NCBI RefSeq assembly: GCF_021440195.1
Contig: NZ_JAJTSZ010000001.1
Span: 62,001 to 126,000 of the forward strand
DNA length: 64,000 bases
Direction: 5' to 3'
Source of the DNA: Dyadobacter sp. CY356
GTDB lineage: Bacteria > Bacteroidota > Bacteroidia > Cytophagales > Spirosomataceae
This document shows positions 34,339-44,700 of this stretch, one piece after another. Position 1 is the stretch's first letter, and every line of letters begins with the position of its first letter. Made by a program: the position numbers and the translations under genes. Below the pieces are notes generated by a model. The model was not told the DNA's origin and did no database searches. It was given only the letters and a program-made list of their open reading frames with translations.

Positions 34339-35439
34339 ATGAAAATCCTGAGTATTGTTGGTGCCCGTCCAAACTTCATGAAAGTGGCTCCGTTGCACCG
34401 TGCTTTTTTACAACATCCTGAAATCGATTCAAAAATCATTCATACCGGTCAGCATTACGATGCCCGTATGTCGGATGTTTTTTTTAATCAGCTGGAATTA
34501 CCAAAACCGGATTATTTTCTTGGTATCGGCGGCGGTTCTCATACGCAGCAAACGGCAAAGATTATGATCGAGTTTGAGCAGGTTATGTTGGCTGAAAAAC
34601 CGGATGTGGTGTTGGTTGTTGGTGATGTTAATTCAACAATTGCCTGTGCGATGGTGGCGGTAAAAGAGCATATTCCAGTCGTTCATGTGGAAGCAGGTTT
34701 AAGAAGTGGCGACCGTGGAATGCCGGAAGAAATCAACCGGATTATGACGGATTGCATCGCTGACGATCTTTTTGTTACAGAACAGGCAGGTATTGATAAC
34801 CTTAAAAGAGAAAGCATTCCCAATGAAAAAGTACATTTTGTCGGCAATGTGATGATCGATTCTTTGGTATACTATCGCCAGAAAGCTTCGACTTTGACGC
34901 TTGTGCAAGATCTTGGTTTGGAGCCAAAATCTTATGTTTTGATGACAATGCACCGTCCAAGCAATGTGGATTTTCAGGAAGGTCTGACCAATATTTTAAC
35001 AATCATCAAAGAAACCTCAAAAACCAAAACCGTACTTTTCCCTGTTCATCCAAGAACGTTGAAAAATATGGAAACCTGGGGTTTGCTGGATGAACTGCAA
35101 AGTCTTGAAAATGTGATTTTAATGGAACCGCAGGGTTATCTTGAATTTTTACATTTGATGGAAAATGCTGCTTTAATCATCACGGATTCAGGCGGAATTC
35201 AGGAAGAAACAACTTATCTGCAAGTGCCTTGTCTGACTTTCCGGGCAAGCACCGAACGCCCGGTAACCGTGGAATTGGGAACCAATATTTTACTTAGTGA
35301 CCTGAATCCGGTTTCTGTTGCTGAAAAAGTGCAGGATATTTTAGCCGGAAGAGTGAAAGAGGGTATTATTCCTTCGTTTTGGGACGGTCATGCCGCTGAA
35401 CGTATCGCAGCAATATTGATACAAAAATACGCTAAATAG
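34339..35439 (+). CDS. wecB: UDP-N-acetylglucosamine 2-epimerase (non-hydrolysing)
   Basis: The 366-residue enzyme has the full family signature: IVGARPNFMKVAPL at the N-terminus, TGQHYDARMSDVFF, VGDVNSTIACAMVA, HVEAGLRSGDRGMPEEINR, MTMHRPSNVD and the late ITDSGGIQEETTYLQVPCLTFR (shown from about residue 282). It converts UDP-GlcNAc to UDP-ManNAc in the cytoplasm. With the upstream dehydrogenase the pathway to UDP-ManNAcA is possible. It lies between GT4 and the flippase, with gaps of 27 and 9 bases. Confidence 0.93.
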   Translation: MKILSIVGARPNFMKVAPLHRAFLQHPEIDSKIIHTGQHYDARMSDVFFNQLELPKPDYFLGIGGGSHTQQTAKIMIEFEQVMLAEKPDVVLVVGDVNSTIACAMVAVKEHIPVVHVEAGLRSGDRGMPEEINRIMTDCIADDLFVTEQAGIDNLKRESIPNEKVHFVGNVMIDSLVYYRQKASTLTLVQDLGLEPKSYVLMTMHRPSNVDFQEGLTNILTIIKETSKTKTVLFPVHPRTLKNMETWGLLDELQSLENVILMEPQGYLEFLHLMENAALIITDSGGIQEETTYLQVPCLTFRASTERPVTVELGTNILLSDLNPVSVAEKVQDILAGRVKEGIIPSFWDGHAAERIAAILIQKYAK

Positions 35440-35448
35440 ACTTTCAGA

Positions 35449-36948
35449 GTGGGAATCGTTGTTCGTCAGAGTCTTAAAGCTGGTCTTGGATCGTACATTG
35501 GGGTAGGGATTGGTATCGTCAATCAGATGTACGTTTCTACGAAATTTTTATCCGTTGAGCAATACGCCCTTTCCCGTTTGCTATTCGAAAATAGTTTACT
35601 TTTTGCGGCATTTGCACATTTAGGAACTCCCTTTATTGCGGATAAATTTTTTAGTCTTTTCCGAAATGACGAAGAAGAACACCATGGAATTCTCGCGTTT
35701 CTCCTTTTACTCCCTTTTATAGGCGCAGTAATTTTCGGGATTATTTATCTCGTATTTACACCGGCGATCCATGCATATTTCGCTGAGAAGTCGCCGATGT
35801 TTTTGAGATATCATTTTCTGGTTATTCCGTTAACCACATTCTGGATATACATAACGGTCCTGGAAGCTTATTGCAGAAATAATTCGAGAATCGCCGTTCC
35901 CAATTTTATTCGTGAAGTTTATCTCAAAATAGCTAATGTTCTGCTGATCCTGATGTTCGGTTTAGGCTGGCTGAGTTTTGAAACGATGTTATATCTAGTG
36001 GTTGCCTCCTATGGTTTTGCTATTGTTATTTTGCTTGGTTACATAAAACAGCTTGGGAAACTATATTGGCGTTTTCCTGACAGAAGCATATTAACTAAGC
36101 CAATGATCCGGCAAATGCTCGGCTACGGCGGATTTACATTACTAGGTGGAGTAGGTGTGAACTTAATGCTCTTTATTGACAGAACAATGGTGGCCGGTGA
36201 AAAAGGTTTGATTAGCGCCGGGATATTTATCATTGCTTCCTACATCGCCGGTATCATTGAAATTCCGAAGAAAGCAATTTCGCAAATTTCAATTCCTTTA
36301 CTGGCAGCTTCTTTGGTTAAAGGTGATTATGACCATGTGCGTACAATGAATCAAAAATCGGCATTAAATCAGCTGATTGCAGGCGGTGTTGTATTTTTAT
36401 TGATCTGGGCGAGCATAGATGATATCTTCTTTTTGATACCAAAAGGTAGTACTTATGGCGAAGGAAAATATGTGGTTCTTTTTCTTGCGTTGGTGAAAGT
36501 GTTTGACATCGCAACCGGCCTGAATACGGAAATTATTATGTATTCAAAGTTCTTCAAATTCGCTACTTTATTTATTATTGCTTCGGCCGTTTTAGGATTT
36601 TTGTTGAATCTGTGGTTAATACCAATTCATGGCTTTCTAGGTGCCGCAATTGCCACGGCTTTAACAACGTTAGTATATTCGATTGCCAGAATGACCTTTG
36701 TTTGGAGTAAATTTGGTGTGCTTCCCTTTACCAATAAAACCTTACAAGTTGCACTCATTCTTAGCCTTTTATATTCGCTAACCTTTCTAACGCCTGATTA
36801 CGAAAGAACCATACTCTCTGCTATGTCGATGATGGCTATCCGGTCATCAATCATTATCATTTTCTTCATAGTTTTAATTGTAAAACTTAGGATTTCAGAA
36901 GAAATAAACGATCTCGTAACGGGTATGCAGAAAAGGTTTTTGAAATAA
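35449..36948 (+). CDS. Polysaccharide flippase (Wzx/MATE-like)
   Basis: The 499-residue protein has 12 or more membrane segments in the pattern of O-antigen/exopolysaccharide flippases, with an early GLGSYIGVGIGIVNQMYVS and a charged loop in the middle (GEKGLISAG). It would move lipid-linked sugar repeat units across the inner membrane. The start is a GTG at 35449, nine bases after wecB. Its stop is only three bases from the stop of the convergent FkbM gene. Confidence 0.87.
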   Translation: MGIVVRQSLKAGLGSYIGVGIGIVNQMYVSTKFLSVEQYALSRLLFENSLLFAAFAHLGTPFIADKFFSLFRNDEEEHHGILAFLLLLPFIGAVIFGIIYLVFTPAIHAYFAEKSPMFLRYHFLVIPLTTFWIYITVLEAYCRNNSRIAVPNFIREVYLKIANVLLILMFGLGWLSFETMLYLVVASYGFAIVILLGYIKQLGKLYWRFPDRSILTKPMIRQMLGYGGFTLLGGVGVNLMLFIDRTMVAGEKGLISAGIFIIASYIAGIIEIPKKAISQISIPLLAASLVKGDYDHVRTMNQKSALNQLIAGGVVFLLIWASIDDIFFLIPKGSTYGEGKYVVLFLALVKVFDIATGLNTEIIMYSKFFKFATLFIIASAVLGFLLNLWLIPIHGFLGAAIATALTTLVYSIARMTFVWSKFGVLPFTNKTLQVALILSLLYSLTFLTPDYERTILSAMSMMAIRSSIIIIFFIVLIVKLRISEEINDLVTGMQKRFLK

Positions 36949-36951
36949 TTT

Positions 36952-37833
36952 CTATATCAAATCATCCCCCAATTTGATTTTTCTTGACGTCTTGATACGA
37001 TTTTCAACAAAAGCCAGATCTCTGATATAAATAGTGTTTTCCGGGTTCGTAGCGGTTATTTTAGTCAGTTTTCTTTCAACAGGGAAATAATTATAAGGTA
37101 CGAAACCGAGGCTCAAAAGTTTGTCGTGAATGTAATTCTGGCCGAATTCATATTGATCGGAAAGTCCGTTGGTTTCCATGATAATGATTTTCAGCTCAGG
37201 TCTTTCCAGCGTTTTTAAGGCTCCGTTGATAACATTGGCTTCAAAACCTTCCACATCGATTTTTAGTAAATTGATGTTTTTATCAACCAATAAATTATCC
37301 AGTGAATTCACAGGAACTTCCGTAACCGGACCGCCAAAGGTCGTATCATTGATCACGTGGTTGATCGCATCCAGGGAATTTGAAAAAATCAGCGTTTCTT
37401 CTTTATCCCCAACTCCAAGATTATAAAGCTCAGATCTGTCTTGCAGATTATTGTAATTAATATTGCGTTTCAGGTTCGCAAACGTAGAAGGGATCGGTTC
37501 AAACGACAAAGATTTCGCTCCTGTTATACCTGATGCCAGAACAGAATAAACACCGATATTGGCGCCCACGTCCACAAATGTATCTTCCGAACGCAGGTAA
37601 TGCATTACGAAAAGCATTTCATTGGTGTCATATAAGCCAGTGTAAATTTGCAGTTCTGCGCTCGACATTCCCTTATCAACAACCAGCGAAACATGCTCGA
37701 CAAACGGATAAATCATGGGATGTTTGTGCAGGCGAATGACCAGGCCTCTTTTGAAGAGTGTCATCAATGCTTTTACCTTTCTGTCCTTGTTTAAAGGGTG
37801 GCCCAGAACCGTCTTTATCGTTTTTAATTTCAT
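36952..37833 (-). CDS. FkbM-family methyltransferase
   Basis: The protein has the FkbM methyltransferase domain: TFVDVGANIGVYSVLAS (SAM motif I), LSFEPIPSTFANLKRNI, and LLKIDVEGFEANVINGALKTL. I use the ATG at 37833 (start MKLKTIKTVLG); the longer frame opens only with a TTG at 37872. These enzymes O-methylate sugars or polyketides and are frequent in polysaccharide clusters. The target is unknown. It is transcribed against the flippase gene. Confidence 0.85.
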   Translation of the reverse strand: MKLKTIKTVLGHPLNKDRKVKALMTLFKRGLVIRLHKHPMIYPFVEHVSLVVDKGMSSAELQIYTGLYDTNEMLFVMHYLRSEDTFVDVGANIGVYSVLASGITGAKSLSFEPIPSTFANLKRNINYNNLQDRSELYNLGVGDKEETLIFSNSLDAINHVINDTTFGGPVTEVPVNSLDNLLVDKNINLLKIDVEGFEANVINGALKTLERPELKIIIMETNGLSDQYEFGQNYIHDKLLSLGFVPYNYFPVERKLTKITATNPENTIYIRDLAFVENRIKTSRKIKLGDDLI

Positions 37834-37902
37834 TCTAAAACTGAGGGATTTTGAAATTATTCCCGCTATCAATGCAAATATTAAAATTGAGTGCTAATGT
37901 AG

Positions 37903-37910
37903 TATATTTG
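37903..37910 (+). promoter_or_regulatory. Likely -7 box for the methyltransferase gene at 38008
   Basis: TATATTTG matches TAnnTTTG. It would give a leader of about 90 bases. The -33 box is not evident. Confidence 0.35.
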
Positions 37911-38007
37911 CAGCCCCTGTGCAAAATAGAGGTTTCGTAGAAAAGCCGTAAATCTTAATATTTCAGGGTAATAATTGTTATAAATATCTTTCGGAATAAG
38001 CGGATAC

Positions 38008-38652
38008 ATGGTTAAGTTTTTAAAAAAGCAAAGTTGGGGACTTCTAAATTCAGTTGGTTTTGGCGGAGCCGTTCAGCTATATTTAAAAAGTGCCTTGAAA
38101 GAATATGGTTGGTTCAGAAGTTTTCATTCCAAACAATCCGTTGACGCTGCCGGTAACCCGCTTCCCTGGTATACTTATTCATTTATCTTTTTTCTCGAAC
38201 CAAGAATCAAACCGCATTTTGAAGTTTTCGAATATGGCTCTGGAAACTCAACACGCTGGTATGGAGCCCGTGTAAAACATATCGCAGCCGTTGAACATGA
38301 TGCGCAATGGATTGAGATGATCAAACCAAAACTTCCTGCAAATTCCATCGTTTACTCCCGTCCGCAAGGTGATACTTATGTAGAAGCGGTTAAAAATGAA
38401 GGTAAAAAATACAATATTATCGTTGTTGATGGTCGTAATCGTGTAAAATGTACTGCATTTTCTGCGCAGTACTTAACAGAAGATGGAGTCCTGATTCTGG
38501 ATAATTCGGAGCGTGACTGGTACCAGCCCGCGAAAGATTTTATGACCAATAGAGGTTATAAAAGTATTGATTTCCGCGGAATGCTTCCGATCGTTGGACA
38601 CGAAAGCTGCTCGACTGTTTTTTATAAGGATGGCAATTGTCTCGGAATTTAA
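38008..38652 (+). CDS. SAM-dependent methyltransferase-like protein of a polysaccharide locus
   Basis: The 214-residue protein has a Rossmann-like SAM site, VFEYGSGNSTRWYGA, followed by IAAVEHDAQWIEMI, NIIVVDGRNRVKC and VLILDNSERDWY. This set of motifs is that of a class I methyltransferase family found in exopolysaccharide loci. N-terminal residues are basic and may bind the membrane. The substrate is unknown. It converges on the next gene with four bases between the stop codons. Confidence 0.7.
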   Translation: MVKFLKKQSWGLLNSVGFGGAVQLYLKSALKEYGWFRSFHSKQSVDAAGNPLPWYTYSFIFFLEPRIKPHFEVFEYGSGNSTRWYGARVKHIAAVEHDAQWIEMIKPKLPANSIVYSRPQGDTYVEAVKNEGKKYNIIVVDGRNRVKCTAFSAQYLTEDGVLILDNSERDWYQPAKDFMTNRGYKSIDFRGMLPIVGHESCSTVFYKDGNCLGI

Positions 38653-38656
38653 GGTT

Positions 38657-39679
38657 TTAAAGCACTTTCTGATAAGTAATTTTAACAGATTCTTCTCCAC
38701 CAAGGTTTTTCTTGAATTTGAGAAGGCCAGGTTTTTGATTGCCATGATGATCCAGCGATAAGCCCATATCAAGTACCGCTATTTCTTCTTCCTGACAATA
38801 ATTATAAATGGCTTCTGTCAGATAAACCGTCGGGCTGAAACATTTATAGGTGTAAAGGTCTGCTGGTAAAAAATTATATAGTACATCCTGACAAACGCGT
38901 ACAGTTATAGCCAATGCGATTATTTTGCTTTGATCTGTAACCACAAAAAGCTTATACTGCTGAGGAAATTTATAGATCAATATATCAAGTTGCTCCTTTG
39001 TTATCGAAAGCAAATATCCTTTTGCATTTCGGCTTTCCTTAATGAAATCGTAAACAATATCAATATCCGGTTTATCATATATTTCTGTGCAAAACCCTGA
39101 TTCTTTGCATTTAGCCAGTCGTCTTCTTTCGGCAGCGGTAATATTCATGGAAAATGGTGATGGAGAAATTGGGATATGGCAATTTATACACTTACCGATA
39201 ACCTTATAGCCGGACATTTCATACGCACTGGAAAGCAAATCATATGTGCCATTAGCATAATAGCAGGAAGGAGCACCTTTTAATTTTACAGCGGGATTGC
39301 TTTGCTTTGAAAACCAATTTTCGACACAATGCAGCAGAAATTTTATTTCGCCGGCATTACAATTCTGATCACACTGAACTCCACCAAAAGGAGCGCGTGC
39401 GGGTGATATCAAATCATGACAATCTTTCGTAAAGTGAATACAAGCCCTTGCTGCAATTTCATCAGATCGAAACAGATAGAATGAAAATTTTTCATAGCTG
39501 CTTGTGACGTTCAGATAGTCTTTCGTTTGATACAAAAAAGGCTCAAAGGATAAGGGCATTTCTAATACCGAATATTGAATATACAATCTGGCTACCAGAC
39601 TATTTTCCGACCATATAAAATCAGGATTCTTCAAATCTTTATAATTGTGTGTGTGATATTTGTTCTGATAAATCCTCAT
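38657..39679 (-). CDS. GNAT/FemAB-like acyltransferase
   Basis: The 340-residue protein shows the C-terminal GNAT-like half of the FemAB/BioF2-like group: KLFVVTDQSKIIALAITVR, VYLTEAIYNYCQEEEIAVLDMG and the closing HHGNQKPGLLKFKKNLGGEE. Such proteins transfer an acyl or aminoacyl group; in polysaccharide loci they often acylate an amino sugar. The protein is rich in cysteine, with CDQNC, CINCH and CKESGFC, which may bind a metal. No partner gene overlaps it. Confidence 0.65.
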   Translation of the reverse strand: MRIYQNKYHTHNYKDLKNPDFIWSENSLVARLYIQYSVLEMPLSFEPFLYQTKDYLNVTSSYEKFSFYLFRSDEIAARACIHFTKDCHDLISPARAPFGGVQCDQNCNAGEIKFLLHCVENWFSKQSNPAVKLKGAPSCYYANGTYDLLSSAYEMSGYKVIGKCINCHIPISPSPFSMNITAAERRRLAKCKESGFCTEIYDKPDIDIVYDFIKESRNAKGYLLSITKEQLDILIYKFPQQYKLFVVTDQSKIIALAITVRVCQDVLYNFLPADLYTYKCFSPTVYLTEAIYNYCQEEEIAVLDMGLSLDHHGNQKPGLLKFKKNLGGEESVKITYQKVL

Positions 39680-40329
39680 GTAAATAGTTACTAATAGGAT
39701 TTTTATCAGTCTAACTGATTACCAAATGAAAATTACCAATTTTTATTTTAAATTTTCCTATAAGTAATTGTGGTAAAGATATTTGGTCCGATTTTCACAG
39801 AAGTTTTTTTTATTGTCTTTTAATCATTTTAAATATCAGATTGATAAAAAATTTAATAAATTATAATGAGTTGTGTATTAACAAATTAGTTGTAACATGA
39901 GCGTATGTAGGTATATAGTTCTTTTATTGTAGTCTCATTTCTTGTTTATTTGTAGATATTTCTTGCTTTTTTTGTCAAATTATCTTTGTAAATTATAGCC
40001 ATAAAATTCTGGTTAGTAAAAGCGACGGCTAAATTTGTCTGAGAAGCCAGGAAAATATTTATTCCAAATTTGTTTTTTACAAAGTCTCAGATAAAATTTT
40101 TTCTATCTAAAAATTTTATTTTAACTCGTAAATTGAAATTTCTAACTGAAACAAGTTTGAAATAAGCTTTTAGGTTAAAATAAGTCAATTCATTTATCTT
40201 TATTTTAAAAGTTATTGTATCTGTGTACCAAGCGATTAGAATTTATCTTATAACTTAGTAAATAGATAAATAATTAATTCTAACTTTGGGGTAATACTAT
40301 TTCTACTGTCATTAGTATATAAAATTTTC
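39680..40329. other. AT-rich gap before the response regulator genes
   Basis: Only short stop-rich frames are found. The DNA is strongly A+T-rich and contains the upstream regions of the GNAT gene (minus) and the first response regulator (plus). Apart from the -7 box at 40281-40288 I see no clear repeat, hairpin or RNA gene. Confidence 0.6.
40281..40288 (+). promoter_or_regulatory. Likely -7 box of response regulator 1
   Basis: TAACTTTG matches TAnnTTTG, 41 bases before the ATG. No TTTG is seen at -33, which would fit a promoter that needs an activator. Confidence 0.4.
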
Positions 40330-40962
40330 ATGAAGCACATACTTATTGCCGAGGATCACGCTGTGGTCCGCATAGGAACCAAACACCTCTTGAAGTCTCT
40401 TATTCCTGAATCTCAGATTACGGGTGTTGATACCTTTCAGAAGGTCTTGCTGGAATTGGGCAACCAGACATTTGATCTTCTTATTCTGGATATTAATATT
40501 CCCGGAGGAAATAATACCAAAATGATTGAAACGATCAGGATAAAACGTCCTGATATTCGGATACTTATGTTTTCGAGCTATGATGAGCAATTATACGGTT
40601 TATTATATCTGCAAGCTGGCGCAGACGGATATCTGTCCAAAGATGCAGCAGAAGATGAATTTAAAACTGCTGTTTTAAGCGTGCTCGATAACAAAAAATA
40701 TATGAGCGCTGACATGCAGCAGATCAACATTAACAGACTTATCAATCCGAAAGAATTTCTTCCGGATCCAATTGTAAGTCTTTCTCCAAGAGAAAAGGAT
40801 GTAATGAATCTGCTTAAAGAAGGATTTGGTACAGCAAAAATTGCAGAAAAATTAAACCTTCAGCTTTCAACCGTTAGTACGTATAAAGCACGTATTTTTG
40901 AAAAGATGGGCGTTAAAAATATAGTTGAATTGATTACTAAAATTAAGCTGATAGACAGTTGA
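40330..40962 (+). CDS. NarL/FixJ-type response regulator 1
   Basis: The 210-residue protein has a receiver domain (ILIAEDHAVVRIG; phospho-acceptor D54 in LLILDINIPGG; LMFSSYD; the lysine in GYLSKDAAEDEF) and a LuxR helix-turn-helix (SPREKDVMNLLKEGFGTAKIA, STVSTYKARIFEKMGV). It is a DNA-binding output regulator of a two-component system. It has its own terminator and is followed by a paralogue; the histidine kinase gene next to them is the obvious partner. Confidence 0.92.
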   Translation: MKHILIAEDHAVVRIGTKHLLKSLIPESQITGVDTFQKVLLELGNQTFDLLILDINIPGGNNTKMIETIRIKRPDIRILMFSSYDEQLYGLLYLQAGADGYLSKDAAEDEFKTAVLSVLDNKKYMSADMQQININRLINPKEFLPDPIVSLSPREKDVMNLLKEGFGTAKIAEKLNLQLSTVSTYKARIFEKMGVKNIVELITKIKLIDS

Positions 40963-40983
40963 TACTTGTAATTTGATATTACT

Positions 40984-41024
40984 AAGAAGCAGGTACCCCG
41001 GTGTTTATCAGGTATCTGCTTCTT
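40984..41024 (+). terminator. Intrinsic terminator after response regulator 1
   Basis: A 14-bp stem with one G-U pair (40984-40997 with 41011-41024, left arm AAGAAGCAGGTACC) is followed by a T-rich run. It separates the two response regulator genes, so the second needs its own promoter. Confidence 0.8.
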
Positions 41025-41048
41025 TTGTTTAGTTATAACCCTCATAAA

Positions 41049-41076
41049 TCATAAATGAAATTTATTTCACTTATGA
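41049..41076. promoter_or_regulatory. 28-bp palindrome before response regulator 2
   Basis: TCATAAATGAAAT (41049-41061) and ATTTCACTTATGA (41064-41076) are inverted copies with one mismatch and two bases between. The site ends 16 bases before the ATG, so it overlaps the expected promoter or the leader. It is a likely operator for a dimeric regulator. Confidence 0.5.
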
Positions 41077-41092
41077 TATACTCTAACGTATA

Positions 41093-41743
41093 ATGAAAAG
41101 AATTTTAATTGTTGAGGATCATGCCATCGTGAGAATGGGTATTGATTTTCTTATCACCGATTTATTTCAGCCAGTGGATGTTCATCAGGCATCTAATTTT
41201 ACTTCTGCACTGGCACTTCTTCATAAAAATGTATTTGACCTGATTGTACTGGATATCAATATTCCGGGCGGAGAAAACAGCAGAATGATCAACAAGATCA
41301 GAGCCATTCAGCCGAGTGTGAAAATTCTGGTTTTTTCCGGTTCAGAAGAAGAGATATATGCCTTGCATTATATACATGCGGGCGCAAACGGTTTTCTTTC
41401 CAAAGGTGCTTCCGAGGATGAGTATAGAATAGCGATTATGGCCGTGCTGAACAATGGGAAGTATATCAGTAGTAAGGTTCAGCAGCAAATGGTGAAAAAT
41501 ATTCTGGATAGTAAGTACGTAAGCTCTAATCCACTTGAAGATCTGTCGAAACGTGAGTTGGAAGTGATGCATTTGTTGGCTCAGGGCAAATGGACCAAGG
41601 AAATTGCTACTCTGTTGAATCTTAAAGAAACAACAATCAGCACTTACAAAGCGCGCATTTTTGAAAAACTGGAAGTCGCTAATATTATTGAAATGTTCAA
41701 GAAACTGGAATTGTATAAAACCAAGGATTTTGATCTGAATTAG
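41093..41743 (+). CDS. NarL/FixJ-type response regulator 2
   Basis: The 216-residue protein is a paralogue of the preceding regulator: ILIVEDHAIVRMG, phospho-acceptor D54 in LIVLDINIPGGENS, VFSGSEEE, GFLSKGASEDEY, and the LuxR domain SKRELEVMHLLAQGKWTKEIA with STYKARIFEKLEV. The two receivers share the unusual INIPGG loop. Its stop codon is one base away from the stop of the convergent histidine kinase gene. A long palindrome precedes the start. Confidence 0.92.
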   Translation: MKRILIVEDHAIVRMGIDFLITDLFQPVDVHQASNFTSALALLHKNVFDLIVLDINIPGGENSRMINKIRAIQPSVKILVFSGSEEEIYALHYIHAGANGFLSKGASEDEYRIAIMAVLNNGKYISSKVQQQMVKNILDSKYVSSNPLEDLSKRELEVMHLLAQGKWTKEIATLLNLKETTISTYKARIFEKLEVANIIEMFKKLELYKTKDFDLN

Positions 41744-41744
41744 C

Positions 41745-44700
41745 TTATCGTATATGGGATTGGGGGAAAATAAGATGGACCTGTGTCCCATTATTTTTCT
41801 CAACCCACAGATCAACTTTCAGCAGCATCGCCAATTCCTTTACGATGGTCAATCCAAGTCCATTGTAATGAATTGAAAAAGACTTGATCTTTTCAAATGA
41901 ATCCGTTTTGGAGGGGGTGTTGAGCCAATGAAGCACTTCATCGGGCATCCCGGGACCAGAATCGGAAATGATTAGGCGCGTTTCTGTGCCGAAGGTGGCT
42001 GTCTGTATCTTAATGGCGGCATTGGAGGAGAATTTATTCGCATTATCTATCAGATTATGCACAATTATTCCAAGTAACTGGGCATTGGTAACAACATTAA
42101 CCGTGGCATCCACCTCGTTAGTGAACAAGTTTGAGCGCTCCCGGATCACATGTTCGAAAATTTGAGATTTGTCAGAAAGTAAGTTAAATAAATTAATCTC
42201 TTCAAGTTCTATTTTACTGCCATAAACCTGTGTTTTGACATAGGTGATGAGATTTTCCAGATGGCTGTACATTTGATCAGTAGACTGTTCAATCGTTTTT
42301 CCCAGCATGACTACGGCATCTATCTTTTCATTTCCAAGCATGCTTTCAATTCTGCCGGCAGCCTTTGAAACAAATTTCAGAGGCGTTTTGATGTCATGCG
42401 ACATAGAAGCGATCAGCCTCGTCTGGATGTGCATCTGACGTTGCAGTTCCCGCTCCGATTTCTCCAGAGCGCTGAATGTGTGTTTAAGTTTACGGGTGCG
42501 TCTGGCTATTCTAATTTCAAGCAAACGATTTTCTTTTTTAATAATCCGCAATCTCAAACGGATAAAAAGGTAAACCGCAAGCATAAAAAGAAGTACAGCG
42601 GCGATTCTGAACCACAGGGTTTCATACCAGGCTGGTAATACCACAATGGATAATTTTTTATACATATAATTATCCCGTCCAAAGCCGTTGTTTTTGCGAA
42701 TAAGCAATGTATAATTTCCCGCATTTAAACTTCCGATCAGGATGGTTGTATTGGTCCCGTCAATATCAAGCCAATCCTCGGGCCGGGTTTGGGATGATGA
42801 CATTTCAATAAGCGCATAGGAAATATTCAGATCAGCCGGGTTTCCAAAATAAGCCGTGGCAAGATTAATTTTAATATTCTGAGGGTTTGTTGGCAAAATA
42901 ATCGAATCTCCTGATATGGCCGTCCGCTTTCCCCGAACCTCATACTGATCGAAAATGATGTTTTTGTCAGGCAGTTCTGCGTTTATATATTCAGGTTTAA
43001 ACCATACGAGCCCGTCCAGCGAGGGTAGTGAGACATAGCCATTAGGAAGTCTCAGGGCACATGGCTGGCAACCTCCGTTAAATTCATTGGTATTGAATCC
43101 CTGCTCTTTGGTAAAGTGCAGGGAAAATATATTTTTACTTTCCAGGGCTAAATGATTTTCAGCGTATTCAAGTAAATCTTTTTTAGCTATCTGAAAAAGA
43201 CCTTTGTTGGTTGTGAGCCAGAAGTAACCGAGCTTATCCAGAAAAATACAATGTGAGCTGGCCAGATATTTATGTTTATCCAGCGGAAATTTAATGAGCT
43301 TGTCTTTCGTGAGGAGAAAGAAACCATCTTCATAAGTTGTGATCCAGATTTCTTTTTCACCCGGATTTACTGTGGAGCCGGCAACCGGATCTATAAAAAG
43401 ACTACGGATATATAAATCTTCAGTGCCTTTTATAAATTCAATTTTTTTTGAGGAAAGATTAAGAAAGAAAAGTCCGTGAGCGGTACCAATCACCAGCGTC
43501 TGCGGTGTTTTTTGGAGAATAAAGGATATTCTGTCTAATGGTCCTTTAACGAATTGTACGGGCGAAGGTTCTGGGTCCGATAAGTTGACACGGAACAAAC
43601 CAGAGCTTCTTGTCCCTATCCAGATTGTTCCGTCATTGCCTTCATAAAGATGATTGACCTCCGTTTTTAGATTCCATCTCCCAAGTATTTTATTATTTTT
43701 AATATTATAACAACTAACGAAATCGCCACTTTTTCGCCAGATATTCCCTTTTTTATCAGTAAGGATGCCGTATCCGTCGGCTGACTTTTCGGAATAAATC
43801 AAGGGATAGTCTTTTAGTATAGCCTTGCCGTCTTTCGATGATTTTCCAAGAATATATCCCTTGGGTGTGACGACGGAATTTGAGTCAAATATAGCCTGCC
43901 CGTAGAACACATTTTCCAAATCATTTCCTTTGGTTCTGAGCATAAAAAATGACTTATTTTTTAAGACAAACAGACCTTTCGTAACGCTGCCAAGGAAAAA
44001 CCGCTGATGGATATTGTCGTAATGAATGGAAGTAATATTATTTTTAACAAAATCAAAGTTGCTGATCAGCAATGTCGTACGTAAAATTCCTCCTGGTTCT
44101 TCTTTTAATGAATAAAGGTTTTTTTCGAGATAGATAAAAGCCTGGTCGGAAATATTATTCCAGTAAATCTTTCCATTCTGTGTGCCAGGAATATAATTTT
44201 TGTCTGCTTTTATATCGCCGGTAACCGTTAGATTTGTTAAACCCGTTTTGTCTACACGCGTAAATTTTCCTTGCGAATAGCTGTAAAGATTCTTTTGTAT
44301 GGTGAAGAAATTCCAGGGTAAAGGCGTTTTGATTGAATAATCGTAAATTTTTTTCCAATTAGAATAATATTCGATTTTTTGATGCTCACAAATAAAGAAA
44401 TTCCCTTCTCCTTCGGGGAGCGCAATAATATAGTAATCAGGATTGAGCCAATCTCTTAAATAATTTGGGGAACCATTGGATAGAAGAACATTCTCTCCTG
44501 ACTTTTTCAAATGTGGAATAGAACGAATTCTAGTAGTGTAGAGAGAATCCATAGTCGCCTTTCCGTTTTCAATGCGAACAAACTGATAGCCTTCCGCGAC
44601 AGCATATACTTTCCTGGATTTGTTATTTTTTCCACCGCTTTCGAGGCTGGGCTGCAACATTGAAAACCGGTTGTAAGTAATCGGAAGATTGGATTTATCA

